From contig PTLL01000007.1 of assembly GCA_002938315.1 (NCBI GenBank), positions 1-55,337 of the forward strand: DNA of 55,337 bases, in the 5' to 3' direction. Each line of letters begins with the position of its first letter. Position 1 is the first letter of the stretch. The translations under genes and the position numbers were made by a program. The notes under the pieces are model-generated. The model had not been told where the DNA came from. It saw nothing but the letters and a program-made list of their open reading frames with translations, and ran no database searches. Origin of the DNA: Alphaproteobacteria bacterium MarineAlpha3_Bin2. Its GTDB lineage: Bacteria > Pseudomonadota > Alphaproteobacteria > Rhodospirillales > Casp-alpha2. Of this stretch, positions 7,657 through 17,183 are shown piece by piece.

Positions 7657-8701
7657 TGTAAAGGGAACTCGCTCTGTACCGCTTGAGCCCAAAACGGAGC
7701 AATACCCCAATGATGGCCGCCATCGGAACCGCCAACAAGACGCCGGTAAAGCCGAGAAGTGCCCCGCCGGCCAGCAGCGCAAAGATAATCCATACCGGAT
7801 GCAGGCCAATCCTACCGCCGACCAGTCGCGGCGTCAGGATGTAACTTTCGGCGGTCTGGCCGATGATAAAGATTAAGGCGACGACACCGATCTGCATCCA
7901 TTCTGGGAATTGGGCAAGGGCAATGGATACACCGACAAACAACCCTATTGCCGCGCCAATATAGGGAATGAATGAAATGGCCCCGGCGCCGAGCCCGACC
8001 AGCAGCCCGGATTCCAGCCCTACTACGGTCAACGCGGCGCCGTACCAAGTCGCCAGCACAAAGCACACGCAAGCCTGGCCTCGAAGGAACCCGGCGATAG
8101 CCGCATCGATGGCACGCACCTGTTCATGAATAGTCGCCTGCGCGGCACGGGGAAGATAACCGTCTACCCATTTGACGATCAGGTCGTAATCGCGGAGCAG
8201 GTAAAAAGCTACCACCGGGGTAATAATGATCAGCGACAACAGGTTAAAGAACGCAAGCCCACCCTTCCAAATGTCGCCGACAACGCCAGAGAACCACGTG
8301 ATCGCGGCACCGGCATAGGAACCGGCGGCGGACTTCAAACGCTCCAGGGCATCCGGTGCCAGGTCGGTTTGCAGCCGTTCCAGCAGCGGCGCCGCATAAT
8401 CACGGGCCTTTTCGATGAATTCCGGAATCAACGACGCCAACCCGACGATTTGGGACTGCAACAAGGGAAATAGCAAAACCAGAATGCCGCCGGTAACGGC
8501 AAAGAACCCGGCGACGATCAGCGTCGTCGCCAAGGTCCGGGATGTTCCCCATTTTTCCAGCTTATCGGCCATTGGGTCGAGGAAATAGGCAATCGCCATG
8601 CCGGCGACGAAAGGCAACAGGATGCCTGACAGGGCATGCAGAACAATAATGAAGACGACCAGACCGGCCAGCCAGATAATGGTCTTTTTGTCGTTGCTCA
8701 C
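7643..8701 (-). CDS. AI-2E family transporter (UPF0118 permease)
   Basis: 352 residues with about eight membrane segments: two near the N-terminus (TIIWLAGLVVFIIVLHALS; LLPFVAGMAIAYFLDPMADK), a soluble middle of about 100 residues, and a C-terminal cluster with GLGAGAISFIPYIGAAIG, the most conserved block of the family. E. coli TqsA (AI-2 export), PerM and Na+/H+ antiporter relatives belong here; the substrate cannot be inferred. ATG start at 8701, 12 nt after the CDP-alcohol phosphatidyltransferase stop. In alphaproteobacteria this gene commonly precedes hdaA, as here. Confidence 0.92.
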   Translation of the reverse strand: MSNDKKTIIWLAGLVVFIIVLHALSGILLPFVAGMAIAYFLDPMADKLEKWGTSRTLATTLIVAGFFAVTGGILVLLFPLLQSQIVGLASLIPEFIEKARDYAAPLLERLQTDLAPDALERLKSAAGSYAGAAITWFSGVVGDIWKGGLAFFNLLSLIIITPVVAFYLLRDYDLIVKWVDGYLPRAAQATIHEQVRAIDAAIAGFLRGQACVCFVLATWYGAALTVVGLESGLLVGLGAGAISFIPYIGAAIGLFVGVSIALAQFPEWMQIGVVALIFIIGQTAESYILTPRLVGGRIGLHPVWIIFALLAGGALLGFTGVLLAVPMAAIIGVLLRFGLKRYRASSLYSGVT

Positions 8702-8713
8702 GTCAATTCCCCG

Positions 8714-9307
8714 TCACGCTTTATCTTCCGGATGGTCCGCCCTCTGGTCCGAAACCTGGTCCCGGGGCACGCCCGAAATAATGGTGGCACGGTGGCTCCA
8801 GGTAATCACATAACTGGTTCCGGACCACAACGTCGTCGCCGCGACAATATATCCCATAACCTCAAGGCCAAGGCCATCATCGATACCATAGGCCTGGATC
8901 CAAAGCACGCCGATGGCCAACAGCAACTGAAATAACGTGTTGATCTTGGAAATCCTCAACGGCCGCATGGTCAGTTCCTGAGTTACCGTATGGAACAGGA
9001 CGGCGCCACCGACGATGACTAAATCACGGAATACCACCAAAATCACCAACCACGTATGAAGGTAGCCTTCGTTACCTAGGGTCAAGTAAACGCCAACTAA
9101 TAGGGCCTTATCGGCGATCGGGTCGAGATAGGTTCCAAACACGGTTTCGGCGTTGAAATGCTTGGCGATGAAGCCGTCAACGGCATCGGAGATAGCGGCG
9201 ACAAAAAACACCCAGAAAGCGATTTTCATATCGTTGTCCAGGATCAGCCAGATAATCACCGGAACCGCTGCCAAGCGAGCCAGGGTGATTAGATTAGGGA
9301 TATTCAT
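8714..9307 (-). CDS. CDP-alcohol phosphatidyltransferase (PgsA/cardiolipin-synthase-like)
   Basis: 197 residues beginning [20 protein letters not shown]; the ATG overlaps the TGA of the DUF2066 gene (ATGA, 9304-9307), so a longer 214-residue frame is not needed. The family signature D-x2-DG-x2-A-x9-G-x3-D-x3-D is intact: DAVDGFIAKHF then GTYLDPIADK; the usual Arg after Ala is Lys. About five to six membrane segments. It condenses CDP-diacylglycerol with a polyol phosphate or phosphatidylglycerol, i.e. PgsA- or cardiolipin-type phospholipid synthesis in the inner membrane. The two cannot be told apart by eye. Confidence 0.9.
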   Translation of the reverse strand: MNIPNLITLARLAAVPVIIWLILDNDMKIAFWVFFVAAISDAVDGFIAKHFNAETVFGTYLDPIADKALLVGVYLTLGNEGYLHTWLVILVVFRDLVIVGGAVLFHTVTQELTMRPLRISKINTLFQLLLAIGVLWIQAYGIDDGLGLEVMGYIVAATTLWSGTSYVITWSHRATIISGVPRDQVSDQRADHPEDKA

Positions 9308-10458
9308 TTTGACTTTGGGCCTGCCGAAGTAATGGGAACGGCGAGTGACAAACGCCATTGGTCGTTTTCCTGGGCCAGCTTAAGGTCTGCTTGTTCCAAA
9401 GCCAGTGCCAATTGGTTGGTCTCGCCGATGAAATGCAGGTTGAGATGAATCAGTTCCTTTGACAGTAAAACCAATTCCGTACGCTGGAGGACGGCGACAC
9501 CGTCGAGCCGGGCACGGACCCTGATCCATTCTTTAAGGCCGGAGATCGACACCATCACGGGGATCATGTCGGCGCGATCAAACTGCAGTAGATTGTCACG
9601 CTTCCAGTTATCCTCGACCACATACGTCAATTCCTGCGAGGCCCGCGCCAACAGGGCGGAAACCGTCTCGCCCTTTTTCTGGGGAAAGCTGATGACTTCG
9701 GTTTGTTCCTGAAGCTGGCGCCCGAAGCGGGTGAAATAGACGTCCAGAACCCGCCGCGCCTGGGCCGCTTCGATACGCATGACCCCGAAAACGACAAGAG
9801 TGTCACTGGCACCGTAACGTTTGGCGAGGGCGGCAAGCCTTTGTTGATCTCCGTCCATGGCCTGATCGGCGCCAATGGTAGCGATATCAGCCAAATCACC
9901 TAATGGTAGCAGGGTCGGAACCAGGCTTCGCGTTTTCGATCGAGCGTTCCAGGCCTCTCGCCATGGGTTCGGCTCATCCCACAAAATAAGCGCACCCGCG
10001 TTCTGGAACACCGGTAGCACCAAGACCGGCTTCGAGACGGTTTCGGCGAAACTGAAGCCGGATTCGGTCAACAACCCGCGCACTTCCTTAGGCTTAAAAT
10101 GAAAGGTCAACCGAGCCAGATAACGAACAGAAGAGGTTTTTTCATCGGCGACCGAAAAATCCTTAACATAAGGTGATATTTCCTCCGCCGATAGCTGTGG
10201 CAAACCCGAATGCTCGATCCTTAGGGTAAGACGTTCCATCAACCTTTGGAACGCCCTTGCCTTGCCCTCTGCCCGGGCCTGTTCACGGGCCACAGCGGCG
10301 GTTTCTGCGGTGACATCAACGGCAACGTCGCGAACTTCGAAAACATTTACGTCCAGGGCCTGTGATTGATTTTGCGCATATATCGAGGTTGAACTCACCA
10401 CCATTGCGGTGAGGACAAGGGCCGCAAACAGATGATTTAAAAATCCCCGTTTATGCAT
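9304..10458 (-). CDS. DUF2066 domain-containing periplasmic protein
   Basis: 384 residues from the ATG at 10456-10458 (GGGTG upstream); a GTG three codons earlier is the alternative. A signal peptide is obvious: [20 protein letters not shown], then SSTSIYAQ. The mature start ([20 protein letters not shown], then [13 protein letters not shown]) is the recognisable DUF2066 pattern. The function of DUF2066 is unknown; it is regularly found directly before a PgsA-like gene and hdaA and divergent from purM, as here, and this conserved neighbourhood is the main clue. First gene of a five-gene minus-strand operon (to 6707) with successive overlaps. Confidence 0.88.
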   Translation of the reverse strand: MHKRGFLNHLFAALVLTAMVVSSTSIYAQNQSQALDVNVFEVRDVAVDVTAETAAVAREQARAEGKARAFQRLMERLTLRIEHSGLPQLSAEEISPYVKDFSVADEKTSSVRYLARLTFHFKPKEVRGLLTESGFSFAETVSKPVLVLPVFQNAGALILWDEPNPWREAWNARSKTRSLVPTLLPLGDLADIATIGADQAMDGDQQRLAALAKRYGASDTLVVFGVMRIEAAQARRVLDVYFTRFGRQLQEQTEVISFPQKKGETVSALLARASQELTYVVEDNWKRDNLLQFDRADMIPVMVSISGLKEWIRVRARLDGVAVLQRTELVLLSKELIHLNLHFIGETNQLALALEQADLKLAQENDQWRLSLAVPITSAGPKSK

Positions 10459-10554
10459 CAATATCACCCATTACAAAACGTCGCGGATACACTATCTTCT
10501 CCCCCTAACCCCGTCGTTGAGGCAACTTACCATAGCGCACCCGAGGAGGAAGCT

Positions 10555-11649
10555 ATTACCCAAAAAAGGCCTAATAACGGCATTGGCGCCACCTATAAGG
10601 ACTCCGGTGTCGATATAGATGCAGGAAATGCCTTTGTTGAGGCCATCAAACCGTTGGCGGCGTCTACGAAGCGGCCCGGCGCGACAACGGAACTCGGCGG
10701 CTTCGGCGGACTTTTCGACCTTCAGGCCGTCGGCTACATCGATCCCCTGCTGGTCGCCGCCACGGACGGCGTCGGCACCAAGCTGATGATTGCCGAATCT
10801 GCGGACGATCACACCACCGTCGGCATCGATCTTGTCGCCATGTGCGTCAATGATCTGGTAGTTCAAGGCGCAGAGCCGTTGTTTTTTCTTGATTACATGG
10901 CCACCGGCAAGCTCGACGTTGACGCCGGACGACAATTGGTAGAAGGCATCGCCGAAGGCTGCCGGCAGGCAGGATGCGCCCTGATCGGTGGTGAGACCGC
11001 AGAAATGCCTGGTATGTATGCGCCTGGCCGCTATGACTTGGCCGGGTTCTCCGTCGGCGCCGTCGAACGCGACGCCGTACTGACCGGCAAGGAGGCAATG
11101 CCCGGCGATGTGATCTTCGGGCTGGCCTCTTCAGGGCTTCATTCCAACGGCTATTCCCTGGTTCGTTGCATCGTCGAGGACGGTGATTTCGATTACGCCG
11201 AAGACGCACCATTCAACCCGGGAACGTCCCTCGGCCGGTCGCTGTTGGAGCCGACGAAAATTTACGTCAAAAGCTGTCTAGCGGCGCTGGAAACCGGCGG
11301 CGTCCACGGCCTCGCCCATATCACCGGCGGCGGCCTGCTGGAAAACATTCCCCGCGTCCTTGCCGATGGGCTTGCTGCCACCGTCGATGTCTCGACATGG
11401 CCGCTGCCCCCGGTGTTCGGCTGGCTGGCTAAAAAAGGGGCGATCGCGCCCCTTGAATTGGCGCGGACTTTTAACTGCGGTATCGGCATGGCCGTTATCG
11501 CCGCTGATGAAAAAGCAGACGCAGTGGAACGCGCCCTGAGGGACGCCGGCGAGATTGTCTTTCGCATCGGCGCCGTCACCGAAGCCGCTGATGCCGGCGA
11601 CACCCCCGCCGTACACCTCAACAATATGGAGGATGCCTGGCCGCCATGA
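10555..11649 (+). CDS. purM: Phosphoribosylformylglycinamidine cyclo-ligase, probable ATT start
   Basis: AIR synthetase of purine biosynthesis. Recognisable blocks are [20 protein letters not shown] (the classic PurM start), [63 protein letters not shown] and [15 protein letters not shown]. The open frame could start at ATG 10453, but that codon lies inside the start of the divergent DUF2066 gene and would add about 34 residues with no family similarity. No in-frame ATG, GTG or TTG exists between 10456 and the conserved domain. GAGGAGGA at 10543-10550 lies 4-5 nt before ATT 10555, so ATT initiation giving 364 residues is my preferred model. The stop overlaps purN (ATGA). Confidence 0.93.
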   Translation: MTQKRPNNGIGATYKDSGVDIDAGNAFVEAIKPLAASTKRPGATTELGGFGGLFDLQAVGYIDPLLVAATDGVGTKLMIAESADDHTTVGIDLVAMCVNDLVVQGAEPLFFLDYMATGKLDVDAGRQLVEGIAEGCRQAGCALIGGETAEMPGMYAPGRYDLAGFSVGAVERDAVLTGKEAMPGDVIFGLASSGLHSNGYSLVRCIVEDGDFDYAEDAPFNPGTSLGRSLLEPTKIYVKSCLAALETGGVHGLAHITGGGLLENIPRVLADGLAATVDVSTWPLPPVFGWLAKKGAIAPLELARTFNCGIGMAVIAADEKADAVERALRDAGEIVFRIGAVTEAADAGDTPAVHLNNMEDAWPP

Positions 11650-12272
11650 AAATCGCGGTCCTGATCTCCGGCCGGGGCAGCAACCTGCAGGCCCTGATAG
11701 ACGCCGCGAACCAACCTGGATGGCCGGCAGAAATTGTGTTGGTGATTTCAAATGTCGCCGGCGCCCAAGGACTTGAACGGGCAAAGGCGGCGGGCATCCC
11801 GACCACCGTCATTAATCACAAGGATTTCGAAGACCGCGAGACATTCGATGCATCCATGACCGAGGCCATAGAAAAGTCTGCTGCCGGTAACGGCGCCGAA
11901 TTGGTCTGCCTGGCCGGGTTCATGCGGCTTTTATCGACTCATTTTATCGACCATTGGCGCGACCGGTTAATCAATATTCATCCGTCACTACTGCCCGCCT
12001 TTAAGGGCCTTGAGGTGCATCAACGGGTCCTCGATGCGGGCGAAGAATTCTCCGGCTGTACCGTGCATTTCGTGCGTCCGGAAATGGATACCGGTCCGAT
12101 CCTTTTACAAACCAAGGTGCCCGTTCAGCCCGGCGACGCCGCAGATACCCTGGCCGCCCGGGTGTTGGAGCAGGAACATGTCATCTATCCCGAGGCGGTA
12201 CGCCTTATCGCTGAAGGCCGGGTCAAAGTAGACGGAGAACTTGCACTGATTGATGGAAAAGGAAAGAATTAA
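11646..12272 (+). CDS. purN: Phosphoribosylglycinamide formyltransferase
   Basis: 208 residues, the expected size. GAR transformylase uses 10-formyl-THF in step 3 of purine synthesis. Visible motifs: [14 protein letters not shown] (phosphate-binding loop, residues about 7-20), the [12 protein letters not shown] block, the catalytic Asn in [13 protein letters not shown], His in [19 protein letters not shown], and the catalytic Asp in that same segment. ATG at 11646 overlaps the purM stop by 4 nt, so the two genes are translationally coupled. Confidence 0.97.
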   Translation: MKIAVLISGRGSNLQALIDAANQPGWPAEIVLVISNVAGAQGLERAKAAGIPTTVINHKDFEDRETFDASMTEAIEKSAAGNGAELVCLAGFMRLLSTHFIDHWRDRLINIHPSLLPAFKGLEVHQRVLDAGEEFSGCTVHFVRPEMDTGPILLQTKVPVQPGDAADTLAARVLEQEHVIYPEAVRLIAEGRVKVDGELALIDGKGKN

Positions 12273-12325
12273 CAAAAGACAGAAGAAACGCAATTCTACG
12301 TTACCCTTGGGGAAGATGCGTAACC

Positions 12326-13762
12326 ATGGATCAGCCGAGAACCAAAATCTTTCTCGCCGGTGGTTTCCTTGCTCTTCTCATCTTGATGGTGGGGTTAACC
12401 GTCATGGGAGGAGCCGTTCTATCGGCGCTTTACGGTGATATCGATGCCGGGGCACGTTCGGCAGAGAAAGTCCGCATGGTTTACGCCATGCGCAAAGCCA
12501 TCCGGCAACGCAATTCCAGCACTCTTCGCGTTTAGACCATAGAAGATTTCTCCGAAAGGGGCGAAGAATGGCAACGCTTCGACAAATTTGCCGGGGACTT
12601 CGTCACCGCACGTGAACGCTATCTCGAACTGGGTTTGGGGATCGAGGAACAAAGCCTTTTCGAATTCCTTACGGCACAAATTAAGGAGATGCGCCCTGCC
12701 GCCGAGAGGGCTATGGAATTGGCCATCGAAGCCAAAAACCCGGAAGAAATCAACGCCGCCACAGGATTGGCCGGACTTGCTCAAATGGCCCTCCTGAGGA
12801 TGTTAGACCGCGTCGTCGCCTTTCAGGAAGATATGGATATACAGAGAACTAAGGCGATCCAAGAACGGCGCGAAAAAACAACCATAATTCTCGTCACCAT
12901 CGCCATCATTGTATTTACCCTGGGCCTATTTATTTCCATATTCGTTTTCCAAAGGGAAACCCGCCAAACCAATAGCCTTTTCCGTGAAATCAGCGAGCGG
13001 AAGCAGGCCGAAGTATTGGTAATGGTTTCCAAAGAGGAAGCGGATATCGCCAACCGGGCAAAATCTGAATTTCTGGCCAATATGAGCCATGAGTTAAGGA
13101 CGTCGCTCAATTCCATTCTCGGGTTTTCAGAGCTTCTGGAGAGTGAAACCTTCGGCCGGCATCAAAACCCCATATACAAAGATTACGCCGCCTCAATCCA
13201 TCAGGCTGGAAGGCATCTCCTCAATATCATCAGTGATATCCTGGACATCTCCAAGATCGAAGCCGGTGAAGCGATCGTGGAGGATAGCGAGGTCGATGTC
13301 GAAAAGGCACTAGAAAGCTGCGTTGCCATGGTGAACACCCGGGCGGTATCGGCAGGTGTCAAAATCCGTATGAACGGTTCTGACAAGTACCCGCTTCTCC
13401 GCGCCGACGAGCGACATTTCAAACAAATCATGCTGAACCTTCTTTCCAATGCCGTGAAGTTCACCGAAAAGGGTGGCCTGGTCACCTTCACCACCGACCA
13501 AAACGAGTCAGGCGCCAAGATCATTACCATCACCGATACCGGGATCGGGATCGCCGATAAGGATATTCCGAAAATCATGGCCCCCTTCACGCAAGTCGCG
13601 GGCAGCCTTTCCCGCAACCACGACGGCACCGGCCTAGGGCTGCCAATCTGCAATTCACTGTTGGATCTTCATAACGCCGACCTGAACATTACAAGCGAGG
13701 TCGGCAAAGGTTCCATCGTCACCGTCAGCTTCCCGCCTGAACGGACGGTTCAAAAAACCTGA
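12326..13762 (+). pseudogene. Membrane sensor histidine kinase interrupted by an in-frame amber codon
   Basis: The frame from ATG 12326 (GGGGAAG upstream) continues to 13762 as one 478-codon protein except for TAG at 12533-12535 (codon 70). Sequence before and after the stop fits one protein: TM1 about 9-31 (FLAGGFLALLILMVGLTVMG), a periplasmic four-helix-type sensor containing the stop, TM2 (TIILVTIAIIVFTLGLFISI), a coiled linker, then the kinase core. The core has the H box NMSHELRTSLNS (His about 255; Ser replaces the usual Pro), N box LNLLSNAVKFTE, G1 DTGIGIADKDI and G2 GTGLGLPICNSL. A single C-to-T change from CAG would explain the stop. The kinase core could still be translated from an internal start near 12635. 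No response regulator is adjacent. Confidence 0.88.
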
Positions 13763-13778
13763 CGGTGTTTGACTTCGG

Positions 13779-14201
13779 CTAGCCGATGATTTCAGAGCCT
13801 TCGAAGAAATACTTGATTTCGGTGGCGGCGTTATCCGGACTGTCCGACCCGTGCACCGAATTGGCTTCGATGTTTTCGGCGAACAACTTGCGAATGGTGC
13901 CTTCGGCGGCATCGTCCGGATTGGTCGCGCCCATGACTTCGCGGTTCTTGGCAATGGCGCCCTCGCCCTCCAACACCTGCACGACCACCGGGCCCGACGT
14001 CATAAAGTCACACAAGTCGCCGTAAAACGGCCGTTCCTTATGAACGGCATAGAAACCCTCGGCTTTGTCACGGGTCAATTGGATGCGTTTCTGGGCGACG
14101 ATGCGAAGGCCGGCGTCCTCAAAACATTTGTTGATGGCGCCGGTGAGATTGCGACGGGTGGCGTCCGGCTTAATGATGGAGAGCGTCCTCTCGACGGCCA
14201 T
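13779..14201 (-). CDS. ndk: Nucleoside diphosphate kinase
   Basis: 140 residues, the normal Ndk length. It transfers gamma-phosphate between NTPs and NDPs through a phosphohistidine. Motifs: [20 protein letters not shown] at the N-terminus, [17 protein letters not shown], and the active-site His in [16 protein letters not shown] (about residue 117). Cytosolic. It is convergent with the kinase pseudogene. Two promoter-like elements lie upstream (14253-14281 and 14412-14456). Confidence 0.98.
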   Translation of the reverse strand: MAVERTLSIIKPDATRRNLTGAINKCFEDAGLRIVAQKRIQLTRDKAEGFYAVHKERPFYGDLCDFMTSGPVVVQVLEGEGAIAKNREVMGATNPDDAAEGTIRKLFAENIEANSVHGSDSPDNAATEIKYFFEGSEIIG

Positions 14202-14252
14202 GGGGCGAATTCCTTACTCGGATGGTTGTTTAGGGGGTGTAAAGGCGGGCGG

Positions 14253-14281
14253 GTTATACCGGCATCCCCGGCCCCTTGCAA
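14253..14281 (-). promoter_or_regulatory. Sigma-70-type promoter for ndk
   Basis: On the minus strand TTGCAA (14281-14276), a 17-nt spacer, then TATAAC (14258-14253). The predicted start is near 14246, giving a leader of about 45 nt to the ndk ATG. The hexamers and exact 17-nt spacing are close to consensus. Confidence 0.65.
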
Positions 14282-14411
14282 GCCAAAGCCCTACCGATAA
14301 CAATATCTGATCAGGGGGATATCGAACATGAACGGGACCAAAACCGGTGAAAAAGCAATTAGCCCCAAGAATTCTTTTAGAAAAGGTTGGGTTTGGCCGG
14401 CATTGGTGACA

Positions 14412-14456
14412 ATTATATTAAAATCCTAAGAAACTTGGGTGTGACGACTGTCACAC
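14412..14456 (-). promoter_or_regulatory. CRP/FNR-type palindrome before a consensus -10 box
   Basis: TGTGA-N6-TCACA at 14440-14455, extended to a perfect GTGTGAC/GTCACAC inverted repeat (14439-14456). On the minus strand a perfect TATAAT lies at 14417-14412. With a start near 14405 the palindrome centre falls about 42 bp upstream, the class II activator position that replaces a -35 box. The transcript would run 200 nt into ndk; no gene was recognised in between. The remaining part of the 14202-14495 gap shows nothing else. Confidence 0.5.
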
Positions 14457-14495
14457 TTCCCAAAGATCTCTTATTCCCCGAAAAACAGGAAGTTT

Positions 14496-15416
14496 TTAGG
14501 TTTGGCCTTCGACGAAGGGTTCCAGCGCGTCGGTAAAATCCAGGTGGGCCGGGGTTTCTATGCCCAGTTGCCGTCCCAAGTCGACCACCGCACCCGATAA
14601 CCAAGGCAATTCCAGCCGCCTGCCGTTCACCAAATCGTGATACATGGAGGCGTACATCTCTACCGGAAGGCCCTCGGTAAAGGCCATGCGTTTCTCAACC
14701 AGATCGGTTTTCAGATTCACCCCCTTAGCGATTGCGACGGCAAAGGTTTCCTCCAGGGCTTGGTGATAAATCGCCAATTTTTCCGCATCCTCCCTGATTG
14801 GCCCGATCGACTGGCGGAACCGGCAGGTCACGCCACTAAAGGATGAAAGGAAAATGAACTTTGACCAAATGACTTCATTGATATCATCGGATATGGTCGC
14901 GTTAATCCCGGCGCCCTTACAGGCATCCAAAAATGCCACGACGCGGGCGCTCTCCTCGCCGTCCCACTCACCGAAGGCCATGCTGGCCATGGTACCGGTA
15001 TGCAGAATGACCCCCGGTTCCTGGATTTGGGTGGCAATGGACGATGAGCCGCCAATCACCTTGTCACGGCCAAAGGCATCGGAGAACACCTGGCCGGCGT
15101 GAACACCGTTCTGGAATGACACCACCGTTGTTTCCGGTCCGACCAGTGGCTTGATGGCAACCGCCGCGGCCTCAGTGTCATAGAGCTTAACCCCGACAAC
15201 GACCAATTCGGCCGGTCCACACTGCGCCGGATCGTCGGTGGCCTGGGGCGTTTCGAGGTGAACATCGCCGAGCGGGCTGTTGACACGGAGACCATTGCTT
15301 TTCATCGCCGCTAAGTGCCGACCGCGGGCGATAAAATGGACGTCTTCACCGGCCGCCGCCAAACGGGCGCCGAAATATCCGCCAATGCCGCCGCTGCCAA
15401 AAAATACAATCTTCAT
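14496..15416 (-). CDS. 2-dehydropantoate 2-reductase family protein
   Basis: 306 residues. The N-terminal NADPH Rossmann motif is FFGSGGIGGYFGARLA (about residues 5-20). The family blocks VVGVKLYDTEAAA (about 73-85), SFQNGVHAGQVF and the catalytic lysine region VIWSKFIFLSSFSGVTC (about 190) are present, with the C-terminal helical ApbA domain ending ETPAHLDFTDALEPF. Ketopantoate reductase makes pantoate for CoA synthesis; several paralogues of this family have other substrates, so the gene symbol is withheld. ATG at 15416, divergent from the MFS gene 38 nt away. Confidence 0.9.
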   Translation of the reverse strand: MKIVFFGSGGIGGYFGARLAAAGEDVHFIARGRHLAAMKSNGLRVNSPLGDVHLETPQATDDPAQCGPAELVVVGVKLYDTEAAAVAIKPLVGPETTVVSFQNGVHAGQVFSDAFGRDKVIGGSSSIATQIQEPGVILHTGTMASMAFGEWDGEESARVVAFLDACKGAGINATISDDINEVIWSKFIFLSSFSGVTCRFRQSIGPIREDAEKLAIYHQALEETFAVAIAKGVNLKTDLVEKRMAFTEGLPVEMYASMYHDLVNGRRLELPWLSGAVVDLGRQLGIETPAHLDFTDALEPFVEGQT

Positions 15417-15454
15417 GGTTCCTCGAATTTCTGTTGACCCGTTAGAGACTTTCG

Positions 15455-16678
15455 ATGCCTCCTTTTAGAATCATGCCCGACCCGGTCCCGCCAGACAACA
15501 CACGAACCGCCCTGCGTCTGGCGTTCTTTTACGGCGCCATTTTCGCCATGATCGGTATCCACGTGCCGTTCTGGCCAGTATGGTTGGCGGCGAAGGGATT
15601 GGGGCCAACGGAAATCGGCGTCGTTATCGCCGCCAGTGTCGGCATCAAGGTCATCTCAAATCCCCTGATCGCCCACATCGCAGACCGCCGCGGACAACGG
15701 CGCCCGATCATCGTCGGGCTCGCGGTTTTGGCATTCGCCTCATTCACCTTGTTCGCGGGGACCGATCACTTCTGGCCGATCCTTCTGGTCAGTATCCTGT
15801 TTTTCGCCGTTTGGTCACCGATCATGCCGCTAGGCGAAAGCCTGGCCATGCTATCGGGACCCGGGGGGAAACAAGGGGGACGACAGGAGGGAGAACAAGG
15901 CGGAGCCAAGGAACTGGATTACGGCCGGGTCAGGTTGTGGGGATCGTTGACCTTCATCGCCACCGCTGTCGGCACCGGATATTTCCTAACCGACGGGTCC
16001 ACCGACATCATATTCTGGGTCCTGCTTAGCTCGCTCGCCCTTGTCATTGTTGTCACCCTGGCCCTGCCCCCGACCCAGGCCCCGGCCTCTACCGAAACCC
16101 GCTTCGCTGCCTTCACCGTTATCCGGGTTCCTCAATTTGGCCTGTTCTTGATCGCCACTGCCTTAATCCAGGCCAGCCATAGCGTCTATTACGGTTTCGG
16201 AACGCTTAATTGGAAAGCACAAGGGTATTCGGAAACCGTCATCGGCTTTCTATGGGCGGAAGGCGTGATCGCCGAGATCATCCTGTTTGCCTTCGGCGCC
16301 CATTTGGTCCGCCGGCTTGGCCCGGCCAAACTCATCCTTCTTGGCGGTGTGGCCGGAGCGGTGCGCTGGTCTGTAACGGGGACCGCCGGGGGGCTGGGGG
16401 TTTTGATTATCATGCAGGCCCTTCACGCCTTTACTTTCGCCGCCACCCATTTGGGGGCGATTTATTTCATATCCCGCCGTGTTCCCCAGGCGGTATCGGC
16501 GTCGGCCCAGAGCCTTTATTCCGCTGTGGTTATGGGATTGGCCTTAGGGTTGGCGATGTTGGCATCGGGAAACCTTTACGGCCTGTACGGTGCCGGCGCC
16601 TATCAGGCCATGGCCGTGATGGCGGCATTGGGGAGCATTGTAGCGGTGTTTATACTAAGGCGCCGTGCTACCGAATAA
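15455..16678 (+). CDS. MFS transporter (nucleoside/phenylpropionate permease-like)
   Basis: 407 residues, 12 predicted membrane segments. The opening ALRLAFFYGAIFAMIGIHVP, followed by FWPVWLAAKGLGPTEIG, and the loop HIADRRGQRRPIIVG (the MFS signature between TM2 and TM3) match the MFS_1-like/HcaT group of phenylpropionate and nucleoside symporters. A Gly-rich cytosolic loop near residues 130-150 (GPGGKQGGRQEGEQGGAKE) is unusual and probably disordered. The start is ATG 15455 or ATG 15473; neither has a convincing Shine-Dalgarno. Substrate unknown. Confidence 0.88.
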   Translation: MPPFRIMPDPVPPDNTRTALRLAFFYGAIFAMIGIHVPFWPVWLAAKGLGPTEIGVVIAASVGIKVISNPLIAHIADRRGQRRPIIVGLAVLAFASFTLFAGTDHFWPILLVSILFFAVWSPIMPLGESLAMLSGPGGKQGGRQEGEQGGAKELDYGRVRLWGSLTFIATAVGTGYFLTDGSTDIIFWVLLSSLALVIVVTLALPPTQAPASTETRFAAFTVIRVPQFGLFLIATALIQASHSVYYGFGTLNWKAQGYSETVIGFLWAEGVIAEIILFAFGAHLVRRLGPAKLILLGGVAGAVRWSVTGTAGGLGVLIIMQALHAFTFAATHLGAIYFISRRVPQAVSASAQSLYSAVVMGLALGLAMLASGNLYGLYGAGAYQAMAVMAALGSIVAVFILRRRATE

Positions 16679-16778
16679 GGTATGGGTGAAATTGTTACAG
16701 GTTGTTTGGTGTAATACCTAAACGATTCTCGGGAACGCGACCCCGGCGGCTTGGTCTCCATTATAAAGGGCACGATCT

Positions 16779-17183
16779 ATGGGCGGCATCGAAGATTTCA
16801 TGAAGACGTTCGGCTTTCCCGGAAATGACGCCTTAACCATCATCATAATCTGCGCCCTGGTGTTGGTGGCCAATTTCGCCGGCGGCCTGTTCACCAGCAT
16901 CATCCGCGCTTTCGGCGGCCCGATCAAACCGAGCAAGCTGACCCAACGCACGTCCTTCCGGCTGGCCCTGGTGACGTAGCTGTTCCTGATTATCTACGTT
17001 ATCTACTACCACACGGTCCTGTTCCCCGGCATCGAAACGGCGCAGATGATTTACTGGGGTTTTATAATCTTGGCATCGCCTTTGCTGGCTGCCATCGGCT
17101 CGCAGCTGATCTATATCGCCTTAGCCGCCAAGATCAAGGAACTGGAGAAAGAAGGCCGCCGATTGGAACGGGGGGAAGCCTAA
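16779..17183 (+). pseudogene. Small membrane protein interrupted by an in-frame amber codon
   Basis: The frame from ATG 16779 reads MGGIEDFMKTFGFPGNDALT then two hydrophobic helices, reaches TAG at 16977-16979 (codon 67), and continues in the same frame LFLIIYVIYYHTVLFPGI, QMIYWGFIILASPLLAAIG, IYIALAAKIKELEKEGRRLE to a TAA at 17181-17183. Without the stop it would be a 133-residue protein with about four membrane segments and a charged C-tail. One base change (from TGG or CAG) explains the stop. The stop codon region overlaps the CoA-lyase stop on the other strand. Family not recognised. Confidence 0.75.

Noticed and set aside
9627-9903. Open frames on both strands inside the DUF2066 gene and similar antisense frames in most long genes
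   Set aside because: They follow from GC-rich third positions of the real gene and lack domains and ribosome-binding sites.
12533-16979. Genome-wide recoding of TAG (e.g. pyrrolysine or suppressor tRNA) to explain the two amber codons
   Set aside because: Several intact genes here end with TAG (rnd, the CoA lyase, the flippase-like protein, O-antigen ligase), so TAG works as a normal stop; one of the other breaks is a TAA.
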